From NCBI GenBank assembly GCA_963170055.1, contig CAUJGJ010000444.1, forward strand, positions 2,470,001 through 2,497,500: a stretch of DNA of 27,500 nt, written 5' to 3'. The translations under genes and the position numbers were made by a program. The notes under the pieces are model-generated. The model saw only the letters and a list, made by a program, of their open reading frames with translations, ran no database searches and was not told the origin of the DNA. Shown piece by piece: positions 25,690 to 27,500 of the stretch (positions are counted from its first letter, which is position 1; every line of letters begins with the position of its first letter). The stretch comes from Halisarca cf. caerulea. Its lineage: Eukaryota; Porifera; Demospongiae; Chondrillida; Halisarcidae.

Positions 25690-27500
25690 TATTGTATTGT
25701 ATATAATTATATTATTAAGGGTAACACTATCAGCAAAGCTGGTATCAATCTATGGGGGACCCAAGAATTTAACACAAATCAACAAATAACACACAACAAA
25801 ATTCAACAAATAACAAACTGACAAGCAACAAGTAGAACTATACCACAACAAGAAATTAAATTTAAAGATTATAATAAACAAATTGGCAAAGACCAAGTAA
25901 TCATGTGCACAAAAACAAATATTAACAGAAATCAACTTGATTAATAGACAAACAAGTAAACAAATACTCAAGAAACCATGTCATACACACTATTCAGACT
26001 CAATGACATGCATACAAAAATTTACATGACTGCAAAATTTATTAATCAATCGCTTAAATTGAACAGATGAAGACAGGATTGGTGGGAGTATTCGGTTCCA
26101 CTCTTGACCAGCTTCGAAGAAAAGGGCATTGGATAATCACTTAGTTTTTGTGGTTGGAATGTGGATATCCTCTAATCTTCTCACACTGCATATTCTCATG
26201 TCTTTGTTAGTCATAAACATATCCCTTTAGAGTAGACAGGGTACTCTTTGCCTAAATATCTCTTAGTACATACTACCCGCAGCATTTTCCTTCGATTTTT
26301 GAGGGTACTCCACCCTAACTGGGACCTGAGGCTTGTAGCAGAACTGTGACTGTCTCTCCTCTCATTCAAAATTACCCTCATCACCCTATTCTGAATCTTC
26401 TCAAGCTTAATATGATCTGCTTTGGAACATTCAATCCATACAACAGCACAGTAATTGGGATGTGGTTCAACCAAGGCACGATATAGCATCAATTCCATGT
26501 AGGTTAGATGGTAGCATGTTCCTTAACTTGAGCAATGGAGACATAGCTTGAAGACACGATCTCTTTATTTTCCCTATATGATTTCTCCAGCTCCAACACT
26601 CATTCACAATAATACCCAGGAATTTCACCTCGTTCTGTCTTTGTAGGGTAGTCCCCCCAACTGACACAGCAATATTCTTAGTTTGCACCACTTTGCTTTT
26701 TAGATCCTAGTCAAGCACAGGAACTGGCTATGGGTCTTGTGTAAATTGAGATTCAGGCCATTTTGACTAATCCATGCTGACAATCAACCCAGATCCTCAG
26801 AAAGGACATTCTGGACAAATTTTCCATTGGGGTCACTAAAATAGGCGGTTGTGTCGTCAGTATACAGCATAACTGAGCTCTGAACCAAGAGATGTAAGGA
26901 GGTCATTTATAAACAGGGAGAAGAGGAGAGGACCAAGGATTGATCCCTGTGGCACACCCATATTTACCGTAGACCAGGGAGATGACTCATCATCATAAAA
27001 AAACATGTTGTGTCCTGTCATACAATAAACTCTGAAGCCACTTCATGGATTGACCTCTAAAGCCTTATTGACAAAGCTTTTCCAGTAGTAAAGAAAGGGG
27101 GATAGTGCCGAAAGCTTTGGCTAAGATCCACAAACATGGAGCCAACAATTTCATTATGCTCCAATCTCTTCCTCCAATCATCAACTGTGAACAAAAGAAC
27201 ATCTTGTGTTGAGTGGTGTGGTCTAAAACCAGAATGGGAACTATATGTAGAATAGAATGTTGATCAACAAATTTGCTGACCTGACCATAAACAAGTAACT
27301 TAAAGACTTTAGCCATAACTGGCAGGATGGATATGTATGGAACGAAAATCAGAGGCAGCTTTTGAACTTTTGGGAACCGGAAGTATACATGCTGATTTCC
27401 ATTCTGTTGAAACAGTGGCTGTAATTAAACTAGCGTTAAAGAGCTCACAAATACTATGGCAGACTGCAACTTTATAGGAGTTTAGCACTAATTCCATCTG
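25690..27500 (-). mobile_element. LINE of CR1/jockey type, broken, runs off the right edge
   Basis: On the minus strand: a fragment with EWKSACILPVPKSSKAASDF (about 27405-27345); the box MGVPQGSILGPLLFSLFIND (about 26970-26910); the catalytic YTDDTTAYFSDPNGK (about 26865-26820); ISQNGLNLNLHKT (about 26780-26740); VKFLGIIVNECWSWRNHI (about 26630-26570); and LYRALVEPHPNYCAVVW with KLEKIQNRVMRVIL (about 26485-26360). The RT/thumb sequence is of CR1/jockey/L2 type. Frame breaks separate the pieces. After the coding end at about 26211, a 3' UTR of about 500 bp ends in a TACAATACAATACAA tail at about 25690-25710. The 5' part lies beyond the window. Confidence 0.85.

Noticed and set aside
25750..25971. 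73-codon hydrophobic minus-strand frame
   Set aside because: Falls in the 3' UTR of the CR1/jockey-like LINE; low-complexity AT-rich translation.

Overview
The window reads as intergenic and intronic DNA of an early-branching marine animal. It is AT-rich and full of long (TA)n tracts and decayed transposable elements. The only cellular gene with firm support is a multi-exon, extracellular, modular gene on the minus strand. The mix of EMI, EGF, Calx-beta, Sushi/CCP and GCC2/GCC3 modules, all on phase-1 exons, together with the LINE and LTR families, suggests a sponge (a demosponge such as Amphimedon) or possibly a cnidarian. This is an inference from content, not a database match.

Layout, left to right. 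(1) 1-3266: a possible short exon on the plus strand at the extreme left, a stretch with nothing recognised, a broken minus-strand reverse transcriptase remnant (about 985-2982), a dispersed repeat (copy A, about 2990-3176) and (TA)n tracts. (2) 3267-8537: a full-length but dead Ty3/gypsy-class LTR retrotransposon on the plus strand. It has two 414-bp LTRs, a tRNA-Leu-type primer-binding site, a SCAN-like gag, a protease, and the integrase UPSTREAM of the reverse transcriptase and RNase H, which is the domain order of Gmr1-like elements. It sits inside a (TA)n microsatellite. (3) 8647-25319: thirteen exons of the minus-strand gene, written from high to low coordinates: EMI (two exons), EGF, Calx-beta, Calx-beta, Sushi, Ca-binding EGF, Sushi, an unrecognised 139-residue cysteine-bearing module, two GCC2/GCC3-like exons and two EGF-like exons. 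All internal junctions keep frame. Its 5' (signal peptide) and 3' ends were not found. (4) Its introns hold a 5'-truncated LINE (9786-12690), the C-terminal piece of a second RT element (about 12910-13400), three short elements with terminal inverted repeats (16277-16767, 17092-17266, 21914-22710), microsatellites and copy B of the dispersed repeat (about 19890-20140). (5) 25690-27500: a CR1/jockey-like LINE on the minus strand that runs off the right edge.

The host gene looks like a secreted or cell-surface adhesion or recognition protein assembled by exon shuffling. The mobile elements appear to be passengers in or beside its introns. A recurrent pattern is that repeat fragments begin or end at long (TA)n tracts, which could reflect target preference, fragile-site breakage or assembly joins.
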